Origin: Desulfitobacterium_A sp034927245
GTDB lineage: Bacteria > Bacillota > Desulfitobacteriia > Desulfitobacteriales > Desulfitobacteriaceae
Length of the DNA stretch: 64,000 nucleotides
Reading direction: 5' to 3'
NCBI RefSeq assembly: GCF_034927245.1
Contig: NZ_JAYFQK010000008.1
Coordinates: forward strand, 62,001 to 126,000
This document shows, piece by piece, positions 49,517 through 58,887 of this stretch. Position numbers and translations under genes: made by a program. The notes under the pieces were generated by a model. The model had not been told where the DNA came from. It worked only from the letters and a program-made list of their open reading frames with translations, and made no database searches. Positions within the stretch are counted from its first letter, which is position 1. Each line of letters starts with the position of its first letter.

Positions 49517-49533
49517 ATAGGAGATGAATTGCA

Positions 49534-50310
49534 TTGAAGATTGCAATTTCCGGAAAGGGCGGGGTAGGTAAGACGACCTTTGCAGCCAATTTAGCCTTTT
49601 GGTTGGCATCACGCGGAATAAAAGTTCTGGCTGTAGATGCTGATCCTGATGCGAGTTTAGGTACAGTGTTTGGTCTTTCTGATGATGTATTAGCCGATTT
49701 GAAGCCAATCGTAGATATGAAAGAGCTTATTGAAGAAAGGATGGGGGGGAGCGGTGCTTTTTACCCTCTTAATCCGCAAGTTGACGATATTCTTAATGAT
49801 TACTCAATTTCTTTGGATGATACTGTGGGGTCAATTCGTTTTTTCAGAATGGGAAATATCAAAGGAGGTGGAACCTCCTGCTATTGCAAAGAAAATAGCT
49901 TTCTTCATGCCCTTGTGAATTCTTTAATCCTTGGCGAAGAAGATACGGTTATCTTGGATATGGGAGCAGGAATTGAACAACTGACCCGGGGTACGGCTCA
50001 AGGGGTGGATATTCTCGTTATTATAACAGAAGCCAGTACAGTAAGTATTCATACCGTAAATGTTATTCGAAATCTAGCTTTGGAATTAGGCATACCTAAG
50101 GTTGTCGTTGTCGGTAATAAAATACGAAATACAAGGGAAGAGCAGTTTTTAAAGAGTCAATTTTCGGCTGAGACATTGTTGGGCTATATTCCTTTTAGTG
50201 AGGAACTGCTTGATATGTCTGTCAACACTGACTCGGCCGGTTTTCCTACGGGAAACCTAGGTTTATTTCTTGAAGACATTTACAGGAAGATTATTTCAGA
50301 GGGGAGATGA
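49534..50310 (+). CDS. cooC: CooC-type nickel-insertion ATPase (copy 1)
   Basis: P-loop (MinD/ParA-like) ATPase that loads nickel into CO dehydrogenase. SGKGGVGKTTFAANLA near the N-terminus, VDADPDASLGTVFGL, CYC near residue 113 as the metal-binding CXC, and DMGAGIEQLTRGT. TTG start with AGGAG upstream. First gene of the acs operon, 81 bases before acsA. A second homologue lies at 58075. Confidence 0.9.
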   Translation: MKIAISGKGGVGKTTFAANLAFWLASRGIKVLAVDADPDASLGTVFGLSDDVLADLKPIVDMKELIEERMGGSGAFYPLNPQVDDILNDYSISLDDTVGSIRFFRMGNIKGGGTSCYCKENSFLHALVNSLILGEEDTVILDMGAGIEQLTRGTAQGVDILVIITEASTVSIHTVNVIRNLALELGIPKVVVVGNKIRNTREEQFLKSQFSAETLLGYIPFSEELLDMSVNTDSAGFPTGNLGLFLEDIYRKIISEGR

Positions 50311-50391
50311 GAGGTTCGGTTTCAGTTCTTTTTTGATGGTTTACAAATTTTCACAGGCTGATGAGCAAAAAGAAAGAGGAGGTTTGAAATT

Positions 50392-52410
50392 ATGCCCAGA
50401 TATCGGGATTTATCGCACACTGCGCGACCTTCGGATGCACCGCGTGTGATCGAACCTAAGAATCCGCTGCGTACCCTTGATCCGGGTGCATTAGAAATGC
50501 TCAAGGTTGCTCAAGAGGAACATATTGAAACTGTTTTTGATCGTTTTGTTGCTCAACAACCGCAATGCGGTTTCGGCTATAAGGGAGTTTGCTGCCGAAT
50601 TTGCATTGCAGGCCCTTGTCGTGTCAAAACAGAAGATGGGCCGGGTAGTAAAGGAATTTGTGGAGCTACAGCCTTTACAATTGTTTCACGTAACTTAGTT
50701 CGGGCAATTGCCGGGGGAACTGCATCGCACTCCGAACATTCTCGTCATGTCCTGCATACTGCTCATGCAATGGTCGAGGGAAATGCTCCGGATTATTCGA
50801 TAAAATCTCCGGAAAAACTCCATAAATTAGCTTCACAGCTTGGTGTTCCCAACGTAAATCGTGATGATCGTGAAATTCTAAAAGACGTGACTGAAATCGC
50901 CTATGAAGACTTTGGAAGATATCAAGATCGACCACTAGCATTCTTAGATAACTTTCTCATAGAACAACGCCGTAAGAAATTCCAAAGCACCAATATAATG
51001 CCTCGTTCAATTGATGGTACTGTAACTGAATTAATCGCACAGACTGCTATGGGTGTTGACAGTGATCCGGTAAATCTAATATTTGGCGGCTTAAAAGGTT
51101 CTCTGGCAGATTTGGCCGGTGAATATGTCGGTACTAAACTGAGTGATGTTCTCTTTGGCGTTCCTGAACCGATTGTCTCCGAGTCAAACCTCGGAGTGAT
51201 CAATCCTAAAATGGTTAATATTGCTGTACATGGTCATAACCCGGTTCTTAGTGAAATGGTCGTTGCTGCTGCCCGTAGGATGAAAGATGAAGCTAAAAAA
51301 GCCGGGGCAGAAGGGGTTAATATCGTCGGTATTTGTTGTACCGGCAATGAGCTATTAATGCGTGAAGGGGTTTATCTCGCTACCTCATCAGCCTCTCAAG
51401 AAATGGCGATCATGACAGGTGCCCTTGATGCAATGGTTCTGGATATTCAATGTATCTATCCGGCTGTACAACAATTAGCGGAATGTTTCCACACAAAAGT
51501 TATTACGACCGAAGGAATTATGAAGATGCCCAGTGCCCAGCATATTTCCTTTAATGCGGAAACAGCCATGGAAGATGCTGAAAAACTTGTCCGTATTGCC
51601 ATTGACGCTTTTAAAAACCGTGATCCGAAGAAAATTTCTATTCCTAATGAGCGGCATAATGTTGTTGCAGGGTTCAGTATTGAAGCAATGATAGATATTT
51701 TCTCAAAAGTGAACCCTGAGCGTCCAATGTCTGTCCTGACTGATGCTATCCTGAACGGTCAACTCAAAGGGGTTGTCCAAATGGCAGGATGTAATAACCT
51801 GAAACGTCCCCAGGATGAATCCCATATAGAAATATTAAAGGAATTGGTTAAAAATGATATTCTTGTCGTTGCTACAGGGTGTTCTGCAGGGGCTTTTGCT
51901 AAGTTTGGATTAATGAGCCCGTTGGCAGTAGATGCTTATGCCGGTGATGGATTGAAGAGCTTCCTTCGGACCCTCGAGGAAGCAAACCCTCAATTGACAA
52001 CGGGTCTGCCCTTAGTTTTTCATATTGGGGCTTGTGTTGATAATAGCCGTGGTATGGATTTGGTTATGGCTATGGCTGAAGAACTTGGAGTTGATGTGCC
52101 AAAAGTTCCTTTCGCAGCTTCTGCCCCTGAGGCTATGCATGAGAAGGCCGTAGCTATCGGTACCTACTGTGTCACAATGGGATTACCTACCCATGTTGGT
52201 TCAATGCCTTTCCTTGAGGGAAGCGACCTTGTATATGGAATTGCGACTCAGATCGCACATGACGTATTTGGAGGCAACTTTATTTTTGAAATGGACCCCA
52301 AGGTTGCTGCCCAAAAGATCATGGATGCCCTAGAGTATCGAACTTGGAAATTAAGAGTTCATAAACAAGCATCGGAAAAATACGATACTCAAATCGCCCA
52401 GGGTTGGTAA
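50392..52410 (+). CDS. acsA: CO dehydrogenase catalytic subunit (CooS/AcsA)
   Basis: 672 residues, Ni-Fe-S CODH that interconverts CO2 and CO. CGFGYKGVCCRICIAGPCR with downstream GSKGICG supplies the D- and B-cluster cysteines. The C-cluster ligands lie in NIVGICCTGNELLMR, VVQMAGCNN, VVATGCSAGAFAKFG and FHIGACVDNSR. SD AGGAGG. Followed by acsB after 20 bases, as expected for the bifunctional CODH/ACS complex. Confidence 0.97.
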   Translation: MPRYRDLSHTARPSDAPRVIEPKNPLRTLDPGALEMLKVAQEEHIETVFDRFVAQQPQCGFGYKGVCCRICIAGPCRVKTEDGPGSKGICGATAFTIVSRNLVRAIAGGTASHSEHSRHVLHTAHAMVEGNAPDYSIKSPEKLHKLASQLGVPNVNRDDREILKDVTEIAYEDFGRYQDRPLAFLDNFLIEQRRKKFQSTNIMPRSIDGTVTELIAQTAMGVDSDPVNLIFGGLKGSLADLAGEYVGTKLSDVLFGVPEPIVSESNLGVINPKMVNIAVHGHNPVLSEMVVAAARRMKDEAKKAGAEGVNIVGICCTGNELLMREGVYLATSSASQEMAIMTGALDAMVLDIQCIYPAVQQLAECFHTKVITTEGIMKMPSAQHISFNAETAMEDAEKLVRIAIDAFKNRDPKKISIPNERHNVVAGFSIEAMIDIFSKVNPERPMSVLTDAILNGQLKGVVQMAGCNNLKRPQDESHIEILKELVKNDILVVATGCSAGAFAKFGLMSPLAVDAYAGDGLKSFLRTLEEANPQLTTGLPLVFHIGACVDNSRGMDLVMAMAEELGVDVPKVPFAASAPEAMHEKAVAIGTYCVTMGLPTHVGSMPFLEGSDLVYGIATQIAHDVFGGNFIFEMDPKVAAQKIMDALEYRTWKLRVHKQASEKYDTQIAQGW

Positions 52411-52430
52411 GGAAAGGAGGAGCGGTTTCT

Positions 52431-54611
52431 ATGTCCATGGAGCAAATTTATGAAGATGCGATAAAAGACCCATCACAAGAACCTAAAAAACTTTTACGTA
52501 AAGCCTATGACGGTACGATTACAGCCATGACTTATGCTGAAATTCTTCTTAACCGCGCGATTAAGGACTACGGCAAAGACCAAGTTATCAGCTATCCTGA
52601 CACAGCGTATTACTTACCTGTTATTACCTGTTTGTCCGGAGAAAAAGTAACGACCTTAAATCAACTGGTTCCCATCCTCAATCGAATGAGAAATCAAGTA
52701 AAAAGTGGCCTAACCTTCGAAAATGCACGTCTTTGGGGGGAATCGGTGCTCTATGCAGCCGAGATAATCGAGGTGCTGCATTATTTACGCCAAGATGAGC
52801 CTAAGGTTGAGCCTTGGACTGGGTTCTTAGGTGATCCTGTTGTGCGTAAATATGGTATCAAGATGGTGGACTGGACAATTCCGGGTGAAGCAGTTATCCT
52901 TGGCCGGGCCAAAGATTCCAAAGCTGCCAAGAAGCTTGTTGATAACCTTATGGGAAAAGGATTTATGCTTTTCCTTTGCGATGAAATCATTGAACAGCTG
53001 CTTGAAGAAAATGCTAAGCTCGGAATCGATTATATTGCATTTCCCTTAGGTAATTTCACATCGGTAATTCATGCTGTCAACTATGCTTTCCGTGCTGGAC
53101 TTGCATTCGGCGGTATTCCCGCAGGTGAGAGAGAGCGGCATCGTGATTATCAACGCCGACGTGTTCGGGCATTTGTTCTCCATCTGGGCGAATTAGATGA
53201 TGTCAAAGTGGCTGCGGAAATGGGTGCGATCTTTATGGGCTTTCCCATTCTTACGGATCAAGAACTGGGAGCTGATATGCAAATTCCCGATTGGTATATT
53301 TCCGAACCGGATTATGAAAAAATTGTGCCACTCGCTTTAGAAGTACGCGGTATTAAGCTTACCAATATTGAAGTTCCGATTCCCGTTAATTTTGGCCCCG
53401 CGTTTGAAGGGGAAACCATTCGTAAAGGCGATACCTATGTTGAGTTTGGCGGCGGTAAGACAACAGGTTTTGAGCTTGTACGCATGGTTGGTCAAGATGA
53501 AGTTGAGGATGGTAAAATCACGGTTATTGGTCCTGAAATTGACACGGTACCTGAAGGAACTCGTTTGCCCCTCGGTATAATGGTCGATATCTATGGCCGG
53601 AAGATGCAGGAAGATTTTGAGGGCGTTCTTGAGCGCCGGATTCACTACTTTACAAACTACGGTGAAGGAATTTGGCACGTTGCCCAACGGGATCTTTGTT
53701 GGGTTCGTATCTCCAAGGATGCACGGGCAAAGGGCTTTTTAATGAAGCATATTGGAGAGCTGCTGTTGGCTAAATTCAAGCAAGAATTCCCTGCGATTGT
53801 AGATAGGGTTCAAATCACGATCATGACTGATCAAGAAGCTGTTGATAAGAACATTGTTAAGGCAAGGGAACGCTACCGAGCTCGCGATGCTCGGTTAAAG
53901 AGCCTAACCGATGAAAGCGTTGATACTTTTTATTCCTGTCTTCTTTGTCAGTCCTTTGCGCCGAATCATGTGTGTATTACAACCCCGGAACGGGTTGGCC
54001 TTTGTGGAGCGGTAAGTTGGCTTGATGCCAAGGCAGCTTATGAAATCACACCGACCGGTCCCAACCAACCGATCCCCAAGGGTCCAGCAATTGATGAAGT
54101 TAGGGGAATGTGGCAAAGCTGTAATGATTACTTGCGTCCGGCTTCTAACAATACGTTAGAGGAAGTCAATCTCTATACTCTAATGGATAAACCTATGACT
54201 TCCTGCGGATGCTTTGAAGCGATTATGGCAATTGTACCTGAGGTCAACGGTCTTATGATCACTACACGTGAACATAGTGGTATGACTCCTTGCGGAATGA
54301 CATTCTCAACTTTGGCAGGTACTGTTGGCGGTGGTTTGCAAACCCCGGGTTTCATGGGTATCGGGCGTTCGTATATTGTCAGCCGGAAGTTCATACCTGC
54401 CGATGGAGGAATAGCCCGAATTGTTTGGATGCCTAAAGAACTTAAGGAGTTCCTGCGTGAAGACTTTGTACAGCGTTCCATAGAGGAAGGACTTGGCGAA
54501 GATTTCATCGATAAAATTGCCGATGAAACCATTGGGACAAGTGTAGAAGAAATTATGCCTTTCCTTGAGGAAAACGGTCATCCATGTTACACGCTTGATC
54601 CTTTAATGTAG
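52431..54611 (+). CDS. acsB: Acetyl-CoA synthase subunit AcsB
   Basis: About 726 residues. It condenses CO, the methyl group from the corrinoid protein, and CoA at the Ni-Ni-[4Fe-4S] A-cluster. A-cluster cysteines are visible in YSCLLCQSFAPNHVC...VGLCG and SCGCFEA. N-terminal domain KAYDGTITAMTYAEILLNRA. ATG 52431 follows AAAGGAGGAG. No frame interruption. Confidence 0.96.
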   Translation: MSMEQIYEDAIKDPSQEPKKLLRKAYDGTITAMTYAEILLNRAIKDYGKDQVISYPDTAYYLPVITCLSGEKVTTLNQLVPILNRMRNQVKSGLTFENARLWGESVLYAAEIIEVLHYLRQDEPKVEPWTGFLGDPVVRKYGIKMVDWTIPGEAVILGRAKDSKAAKKLVDNLMGKGFMLFLCDEIIEQLLEENAKLGIDYIAFPLGNFTSVIHAVNYAFRAGLAFGGIPAGERERHRDYQRRRVRAFVLHLGELDDVKVAAEMGAIFMGFPILTDQELGADMQIPDWYISEPDYEKIVPLALEVRGIKLTNIEVPIPVNFGPAFEGETIRKGDTYVEFGGGKTTGFELVRMVGQDEVEDGKITVIGPEIDTVPEGTRLPLGIMVDIYGRKMQEDFEGVLERRIHYFTNYGEGIWHVAQRDLCWVRISKDARAKGFLMKHIGELLLAKFKQEFPAIVDRVQITIMTDQEAVDKNIVKARERYRARDARLKSLTDESVDTFYSCLLCQSFAPNHVCITTPERVGLCGAVSWLDAKAAYEITPTGPNQPIPKGPAIDEVRGMWQSCNDYLRPASNNTLEEVNLYTLMDKPMTSCGCFEAIMAIVPEVNGLMITTREHSGMTPCGMTFSTLAGTVGGGLQTPGFMGIGRSYIVSRKFIPADGGIARIVWMPKELKEFLREDFVQRSIEEGLGEDFIDKIADETIGTSVEEIMPFLEENGHPCYTLDPLM

Positions 54612-54660
54612 AGATTCTTATCATTTACCTCTAGCTTGAATTGTATTTTGCGGATTTTTC

Positions 54661-54695
54661 CCCACTGCTTTCATAAGTCACATGAAAGCAGTGGG
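54661..54695 (+). promoter_or_regulatory. Strong intercistronic hairpin between acsB and acsC
   Basis: Perfect 14-bp stem CCCACTGCTTTCAT / ATGAAAGCAGTGGG with a 7-base loop, not followed by a T-run. Likely an mRNA processing or stabilising element giving different acsA-B and acsC-E levels; partial termination is possible. Confidence 0.75.
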
Positions 54696-54728
54696 TATAT
54701 CAAAAAAGAAGAAAGGGGTAACCGTCAC

Positions 54729-56057
54729 ATGGGATTAACCGGACTTGAAATCTATAAACAGCTCCCCAAAAAAAACTGTGGAGAATGCGGAACTCCAACT
54801 TGTCTTGCTTTTGCAATGGCCTTAGCCTCTGGTAAAGGTTCGTTAGAGGCGTGCCCATATGTAACTGATGATGCCCGCGAAAATTTAGCTTCGGCTTCTG
54901 CTCCGCCGATTAAAGCCATTAAATTCGGAAATGAATCTGTTATTGGAGATGAAACGGTTTTATTTCGTCATGATAAAACCTTCTATCATCCTACCACCTT
55001 ATTGATCCAAGTTTCGGATATGCTCGATGATTCCGAAATTGAGGCTAAAATCGAAGAAATTGAAGGATTAGAGTTTGACAGGGTAGGCCTACATTATAGT
55101 GTGGATGGAATTGCCATTGTGAATGAATCCGGTGATCCTGACCGCTTTAGTAAAGTCGTGGAAAAAGTTGCTTCAGCTACCCAGCGTTCCTTGTTGATTC
55201 TTAGTGAAAATCCGGATGCTTTGAAAGCGGCGGTTCCCGGAATTGCTTCGCGAAAACCATTAATCGGTTCAGCAACGTTATCAAACTATGAGGTTGTAGT
55301 AAATTTTGCAAAAGAACAAAATGTTCCTGTAATCCTTAAAGCGGATGGATTGGAAGCTTTAAACGAACTCGTTGAAAGTGCTCAAAAACTAGGCTATAAA
55401 GAATTTGTTCTTGATGCGGGTTCTCGTAGTACCTACGAAACCTTAGCTAACTTAACCCATCTTCGCCGTTTAGCGATTAAAAAGAAATACCGCCCGTTCG
55501 GTTATCCGGTAATTGCTTTTACGGCTAAGAACGAACCCCTGGATGAGATTGCTGAAGCCTCAGTTTATGTAGCCAAATATGCAAGTGCTGTTGTCTTAAA
55601 AACGTCTGGTAAAGCACATATCCTTCCGCTTATGGCGCTCCGCCAAAATCTTTATACTGATCCACAGAAACCTATTCAAGTCGAACCGACGCTACACGCC
55701 GTTGGGGATGTCAATGAAAATTCTCCTGTTTATGTCACGACCAACTTCTCGTTAACTTACTACAGTGTTGAGGGTGAAGTAGAATCCAGTAAAATTCCTA
55801 GTTACATCCTTCCTATTGATACGGACGGAACTTCTGTTCTCACAGCTTACGCTGCAGGAAAATTCGAACCGGAAAAGATTGCAGATGCTTTAGCATCAAG
55901 CGGTGTCGCTGAGAAAGTTAATCACCGAAATTTGATCATTCCCGGAGCGGTAGCCGTAATTTCCGGAAAATTACAAGAAAAATCAAGCTGGAAAGTTTTT
56001 GTCGGGCCTCGCGAGTCCAGCGGTATTATTTCCTTTGTTAAAGCCCTGCAAGATTGA
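54729..56057 (+). CDS. acsC: Corrinoid/iron-sulfur protein large subunit AcsC
   Basis: About 442 residues. N-terminal [4Fe-4S] domain LPKKNCGECGTPTCLAFAMALASG...CPYV (Cys positions typical of CFeSP/CdhE), then a TIM-barrel and C-terminal corrinoid-binding domain. Carries the methyl group from the methyltransferase to AcsB together with AcsD. ATG 54729 follows GAAAGGGGT. Confidence 0.95.
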   Translation: MGLTGLEIYKQLPKKNCGECGTPTCLAFAMALASGKGSLEACPYVTDDARENLASASAPPIKAIKFGNESVIGDETVLFRHDKTFYHPTTLLIQVSDMLDDSEIEAKIEEIEGLEFDRVGLHYSVDGIAIVNESGDPDRFSKVVEKVASATQRSLLILSENPDALKAAVPGIASRKPLIGSATLSNYEVVVNFAKEQNVPVILKADGLEALNELVESAQKLGYKEFVLDAGSRSTYETLANLTHLRRLAIKKKYRPFGYPVIAFTAKNEPLDEIAEASVYVAKYASAVVLKTSGKAHILPLMALRQNLYTDPQKPIQVEPTLHAVGDVNENSPVYVTTNFSLTYYSVEGEVESSKIPSYILPIDTDGTSVLTAYAAGKFEPEKIADALASSGVAEKVNHRNLIIPGAVAVISGKLQEKSSWKVFVGPRESSGIISFVKALQD

Positions 56058-56122
56058 TCGGGGATCATTAAAGAAAGCAGCTTAAACTGCATTAGAGGGT
56101 TAGAAACGGGGGAGGGACAGTA

Positions 56123-58033
56123 ATGGCTCAATATCAAGTTACGTTTATGCCGGAGAAAAAAGTCATTGAAATTGAGGCGGGAACTTCCCTGATCAAGGCG
56201 GCTTCAAAAGCCGGAATATTTATTAAATCGGGCTGTGGCGGTGCGGGGACATGCGGGGCTTGTAAGGTTAAGGTTATTTCTGGGGAAGTTAAAATGATGG
56301 GAACAGGAAATCTGAACCCAGAGCAAATCGCTCAAGGAGTAAGACTAGCTTGTCAGTCCTTGGTGCAAGGTGATTTAACAGTCGAGGTACCCCCGGAATC
56401 GCGCATCCGGGAACATCAGGTACTTATGGAAGATCTAAAAAAGGGAATTCTGCAGGAATCCTCAGGTGATCTCTTGGAAAAGTATGGACATCAGCCGTTA
56501 GCCGGTAAAATCAGAGTTCAACTTTCCGAACCGACTTTAACAGACAATGCAAGTGATTGGGCGAGATTATCTGTCGAACTTAAACGGAACCTTCCTTATG
56601 AAAAAAATATTGAAATCCCCTTATCTGTCTTGCGCGATTTGCCCGAAACCCTTCGTCAGGCAAATTGGGATGTTTCCATTATATTCAACGATTTAGATGA
56701 CAAGTATGCGATAGCTCGCATCGAACCGGGGAATGATCGTCCACCGTATGGCTTAGCCATCGATATCGGCACAACAACAGTTGTTGTTTACCTTGTTAAT
56801 CTCCAAACGGGTGAAGTTGAAGATAAACAGGGAACCTACAATAAACAAGCCAAATTCGGAGATGATGTAATTTCCAGGATTGTTTACGCGATTGAAACCC
56901 CCGAAAGTCTGACAGAGATTCACCAAGCAGTAATTGACACTATTAATGAATTAACGGACAAACTGCTTGTGCGGAAAAGCCTAGTGCAGACCGACCTTAC
57001 AGCAGCGGTTGTAGCCGCGAATACGACAATGACTCAACTGTTTTTAGGAGTTAACCCTCGCTATCTTCGTCTCGAACCATATATCCCTACAGTAAGTATT
57101 ACCCCCTCTGTTCCGGCACGGGAGCTCGGTTTGCATATCCTGCCTGAAGCCTTAGTTCATTCCTACCCGTCGGTTGCAAGCTATGTGGGCGGAGATATCG
57201 TCTCAGGGGCTCTCATTACGGACATGGCGAATGAAGAAGAGATTACTCTCTTAATCGACATTGGTACGAACGGCGAGATTGTCCTTGGTAATCAAGACTG
57301 GCTTGTTTCTTGTGCTTGTTCGGCAGGCCCATGTTTTGAAGGCGGTGGGATAAATTTTGGAATGCGTGCTATGCCGGGCGCAATCGAGCGAGTAAAAATT
57401 GATCCTAAGACATTGGATGTAGATCTGAACGTTATAGGGCGAATTCCCCCCGTCGGCATATGTGGTTCCGGACTTGTAGATTGTTTGGCTAAGATGCGAA
57501 TTGCGGGAATCATCGATCGAGCCGGGAATTATCAGCTTGAGCATCCATCTCATTCAGCGCGTTTACGTCAAACATCAGATGAAAAGGAATTTGTTCTTGC
57601 CTGGGCACATCAATCCGGTGGGGATAAAGATGTTGTCATCACGGAAAACGATATTAAGAATCTGATTAGGGCTAAAGGTGCCATTTATGCGGGTATTCGC
57701 TCTTTACTGCAAATGGTGGCAATGGATATTGATATGATTGAAAGAATTAAAATTGCCGGTGGTTTTGGCAATTATCTCAATGTCCCTGACTCCGTAGAAA
57801 TTGGTTTGCTTCCTGACCTTCCGGCAGAAAAATATGAGTTTATTGGCAATTCTTCGGTAAAAGGAGCCTGCTTGGCTTTATTATCTCAAAAAGCATGGCG
57901 GGAAGCGGCTGAGTTAGCACGAAAAATAACGTATGTAGAGCTTTCCGTTGGGACTACTTTCATGGATGAGTTTGTATCCGCTCTTTTCTTACCTCATACA
58001 GATTTATCCTTATTCCCTTCGGTGGAAGGATAA
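56123..58033 (+). CDS. acsV: Corrinoid-protein reductive activator AcsV-like (RACE protein)
   Basis: 636 residues. N-terminal [2Fe-2S] ferredoxin domain (SGCGGAGTCGACKVKVISG, later LACQS), linker, then an ASKHA ATPase domain starting GLAIDIGTTTVVVYL with LLIDIGTNGEIVLG and ICGSGLVD. Such proteins reduce Co(II) of the corrinoid to Co(I) using ATP. Between acsC and cooC in the operon. SD GGGGGAGG. Confidence 0.92.
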   Translation: MAQYQVTFMPEKKVIEIEAGTSLIKAASKAGIFIKSGCGGAGTCGACKVKVISGEVKMMGTGNLNPEQIAQGVRLACQSLVQGDLTVEVPPESRIREHQVLMEDLKKGILQESSGDLLEKYGHQPLAGKIRVQLSEPTLTDNASDWARLSVELKRNLPYEKNIEIPLSVLRDLPETLRQANWDVSIIFNDLDDKYAIARIEPGNDRPPYGLAIDIGTTTVVVYLVNLQTGEVEDKQGTYNKQAKFGDDVISRIVYAIETPESLTEIHQAVIDTINELTDKLLVRKSLVQTDLTAAVVAANTTMTQLFLGVNPRYLRLEPYIPTVSITPSVPARELGLHILPEALVHSYPSVASYVGGDIVSGALITDMANEEEITLLIDIGTNGEIVLGNQDWLVSCACSAGPCFEGGGINFGMRAMPGAIERVKIDPKTLDVDLNVIGRIPPVGICGSGLVDCLAKMRIAGIIDRAGNYQLEHPSHSARLRQTSDEKEFVLAWAHQSGGDKDVVITENDIKNLIRAKGAIYAGIRSLLQMVAMDIDMIERIKIAGGFGNYLNVPDSVEIGLLPDLPAEKYEFIGNSSVKGACLALLSQKAWREAAELARKITYVELSVGTTFMDEFVSALFLPHTDLSLFPSVEG

Positions 58034-58074
58034 CAGATCTCTAAAATATTCAATAAGCTTGGAGGGACACGAAT

Positions 58075-58830
58075 ATGGCAAAATATGTAGCTGTTGCAGG
58101 AAAAGGCGGGGTAGGAAAAACAACGTTTACAGCACTCTTGCTTAGACAAATTGTAAAAAATAATAATATTTCAGTGTTGGCTGTAGACGCAGACCCAAAT
58201 GCAAACCTCAATGAAGCCCTAGGGCTTGAGGTAACTGCAACAATTTCCGAGCTTTTAGAAGAAACGAAAAATCCAAAGGCAATTCCTGTAGGTATGCCGA
58301 AAGATGTGTTTGTTGAATATAGACTTCAACAAACTCTTGTTGAATCCGAGGATATTGATCTCTTAGTCATGGGCGGACCACAAGGGCCGGGTTGTTACTG
58401 TTATCCTAATGATCTTCTCCGTAAATATCTAGAGAACCTGGGAAGTAACTATGACCTGATTGCGGTTGATACCGAAGCCGGATTAGAGCATATCAGCCGT
58501 CGAACAATTCCTCATGTGGATACAATGTTTGTCATCAGTGATTCCTCCGCACGCGGAATTCGCTCCGCAGGACGCGTTAATGATTTAATCAAAGGTTTGC
58601 ATTCTGCGGTAGGGGAAGTTTATCTAGTGGTAACCAAGACTACGGATAACGATATAAATTCGTTGTCTGAAGAAATTGAGAAAACCGGACTTAAGCTAAT
58701 CGGCGAAATTCCGCTCGATCCGCTGGTGTCGGAACTCGATCTGGCGGGTAAACCACTTTACACTCTTCCCGATGAATCGAAGGCGGTCCAGGCCGTAAAA
58801 AAAATACTTGAACGAACCCAAATCTTCTAA
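58075..58830 (+). CDS. CooC/AcsF-type nickel ATPase (copy 2)
   Basis: 251 residues: AVAGKGGVGKTTFTALLL, VDADPNANLNEALGL, GPGCYCYPNDLLR with CXC, and DTEAGLEHISRRT. About as long as copy 1 (49534) but clearly diverged. Located between acsV and acsD, so it may serve the acetyl-CoA synthase A-cluster while copy 1 serves CODH; that split is inference. SD GGAGGG. Confidence 0.9.
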   Translation: MAKYVAVAGKGGVGKTTFTALLLRQIVKNNNISVLAVDADPNANLNEALGLEVTATISELLEETKNPKAIPVGMPKDVFVEYRLQQTLVESEDIDLLVMGGPQGPGCYCYPNDLLRKYLENLGSNYDLIAVDTEAGLEHISRRTIPHVDTMFVISDSSARGIRSAGRVNDLIKGLHSAVGEVYLVVTKTTDNDINSLSEEIEKTGLKLIGEIPLDPLVSELDLAGKPLYTLPDESKAVQAVKKILERTQIF

Positions 58831-58887
58831 TATTACTCTTATTTTCATAACTCCGAAATCAAAAAGGCTAGAGAGGAGAGAAATACC

